Below are positions 5,421 through 5,936 of a stretch of 5,936 nucleotides of DNA, in pieces. Both the position numbers and the translations under genes were made by a program. The first letter of the stretch is position 1. The number at the start of each line of letters is the position of its first letter. This DNA is from Actinomycetes bacterium (GTDB lineage: Bacteria; Actinomycetota; Aquicultoria; CAJVYJ01), in NCBI GenBank assembly GCA_030597945.1, contig JAUVQW010000076.1, positions 1 to 5,936 of the forward strand. Direction: 5' to 3'. The notes under the pieces were generated by a model that saw only the letters and a program-made list of their open reading frames with translations, searched no databases and was not told the DNA's origin.

Positions 5421-5449
5421 ATTCTAAATTTACTGCGATGTTTTGTCAA
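5421..5449 (-). promoter_or_regulatory. Strong sigma-A promoter of copA
   Basis: On the minus strand TTGACA (5444-5449), 17 bases, then TAGAAT (5421-5426) match the housekeeping consensus at 11 of 12 positions with ideal spacing. The predicted start near 5414 gives a leader of about 37 bases before the ATG at 5377. A near-consensus promoter with an operator over its start fits tight repression and strong copper induction. Confidence 0.88.
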
Positions 5450-5532
5450 TAAATCATAGCTGATCGGAAATGATCGTTAACGGCTCTTTTTTACTATTAA
5501 AAGTTATGCATCTACCCGGTTTGCTTTTTATA

Positions 5533-5561
5533 TTGACCTTATACAGTTAACAAAGTAAAAT
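5533..5561 (+). promoter_or_regulatory. Sigma-A promoter candidate for wecB
   Basis: TTGACC (5533-5538), 17 bases, then TAAAAT (5556-5561) match the housekeeping consensus at 10 of 12 positions with ideal spacing. A start near 5568 would leave a long leader of about 170 bases before the TTG at 5739. No closer promoter was as good. Confidence 0.5.
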
Positions 5562-5567
5562 GTATAA
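5539..5567. repeat. Inverted repeat spanning the candidate wecB promoter
   Basis: TTATACA (5539-5545) and TGTATAA (5561-5567) are perfect 7-bp arms 15 bases apart, centred at 5553 in the promoter spacer and reaching past the -10 box. Another palindrome, GTTAAC, sits inside at 5546-5551. This placement suits a repressor operator, but the DNA is AT rich and chance is possible. Confidence 0.3.
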
Positions 5568-5738
5568 AAATAATGATCAGCTCCTAATTGTTGATTCTAC
5601 ATATGTTATTTAAAAAACTAACTCTCGCACCCTAGTTGAAACAACAGCCATATCACCCAAATAATACCGTAAGATTTTTTTTGGTTAGCAAGGCCTTTTT
5701 GTTGGTAAATATTAGTAAAGGCTGACTTGGGGAAAAAA

Positions 5739-5936
5739 TTGATCAAAGTCGCAACCATATTTGGAACTAGGCCGGAGGCAATTAAATTAGCGCCGGTTAT
5801 CCAAGAGATGGAAAGAAGAGAGGAAATTGATCCGGTTGTAATAGTTACCGGACAGCATAGAGATATGCTCGATCAGGCACTCGAAGTTTTCGACATCGTT
5901 CCCGATATCGATCTCGATCTTATGGAGGAGGGTAAC
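5739..5936 (+). CDS. wecB: UDP-N-acetylglucosamine 2-epimerase, non-hydrolysing (3' truncated by window edge)
   Basis: The first 66 codons of a WecB-type epimerase, which interconverts UDP-GlcNAc and UDP-ManNAc in the cytoplasm for cell-wall or surface polysaccharide synthesis. The N-terminus MIKVATIFGTRPEAIKLAPV is the family hallmark: a first beta strand, then G9-T-R-P-E-A with the nucleotide-contacting arginine R11. VTGQHRDMLDQ at 36-46 is the second conserved block, with H40 of the TGQH motif. Family members are about 360-380 residues, so roughly four fifths lies beyond the window. The start is a TTG at 5739, with GGGG at 5729-5732 as ribosome binding site; an in-frame TTG at 5727 overlaps that site and is less likely. 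It is read away from copA and is probably unrelated to it in function. Confidence 0.93.
   Translation, partial: MIKVATIFGTRPEAIKLAPVIQEMERREEIDPVVIVTGQHRDMLDQALEVFDIVPDIDLDLMEEGN

Larger units (their letters stand above)
5378..5738. other. Divergent regulatory region between copA and wecB
   Basis: This 361-base gene-free stretch holds the copA operator and promoter on the left and a candidate wecB promoter at 5533-5561 on the plus strand. It is AT rich, with a T8 run at 5675-5682 that has no good stem before it, so I do not call a terminator. From about 5570 to 5738 I see no convincing coding frame or known riboswitch; only the wecB ribosome binding site near the end is clear. Confidence 0.6.

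Noticed and set aside
5458..5582. AGCTGATC (5458-5465) and GATCAGCT (5575-5582) as ends of a small mobile element
   Set aside because: Only 8 bp match, there are no target duplications, and the interior holds a promoter-like region rather than a transposase or element sequence.
5616..5637. AACTA/TAGTT stem with a T run on the minus strand as a terminator
   Set aside because: Five AT-rich pairs with a 12-base loop is too weak, and no minus-strand gene upstream in the window needs it.

Overview
The window reads as a piece of an anaerobic, probably Gram-positive-type chromosome (Bacillota or an anaerobic Actinomycetota lineage). This is an inference from moderate GC, frequent GTG/TTG starts, strong purine-rich ribosome binding sites, a CsoR-type copper operator and a Crp/Fnr-linked redox operon. 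Nothing here fixes the taxon. No RNA gene, CRISPR array, insertion sequence or origin was seen.

Left part (1-1685, plus strand). The 3' end of a Crp/Fnr-family regulator is followed by a perfect TGTGA-N6-TCACA palindrome, a weaker second copy 23 bp on, and a plausible -10 box. These stand before a compact four-gene operon: a 47-aa CxxC/CxxC protein, a DUF1858 redox-disulfide protein of the type linked to hybrid cluster protein (Hcp), a four-helix CopD-like membrane protein, and a 77-aa protein with eight cysteines. The regulator has the CRP-type recognition helix (SRETVTRE) expected to read TGTGA half sites, so regulator, site and operon agree. The likeliest theme is nitrosative or redox stress under an HcpR-like regulator, but no hcp gene lies in the window.

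Middle part (1698-2880, minus strand). A short DUF2267-like acidic protein meets the redox operon tail to tail over an AT-rich stem. Upstream of it are a leader inverted repeat and a promoter resembling the general-stress SigB type. Further up is a 46-codon coding-like stretch without an ATG, perhaps a gene remnant, then a membrane-anchored TPR protein.

Right part (2881-5936). A Cu(I)-exporting P1B-1 ATPase (copA) is read on the minus strand from a very good sigma-A promoter (TTGACA-N17-TAGAAT). A 19-bp CsoR-like operator overlaps its start point, and this site decides the copA start codon. The pump's first HMA domain is intact; the second has lost both cysteines. Across a 361-bp gene-free region, the first 66 codons of a UDP-GlcNAc 2-epimerase (wecB) run off the right end behind their own candidate promoter. 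The copper gene and the redox operon are neighbours but show different regulatory sites.
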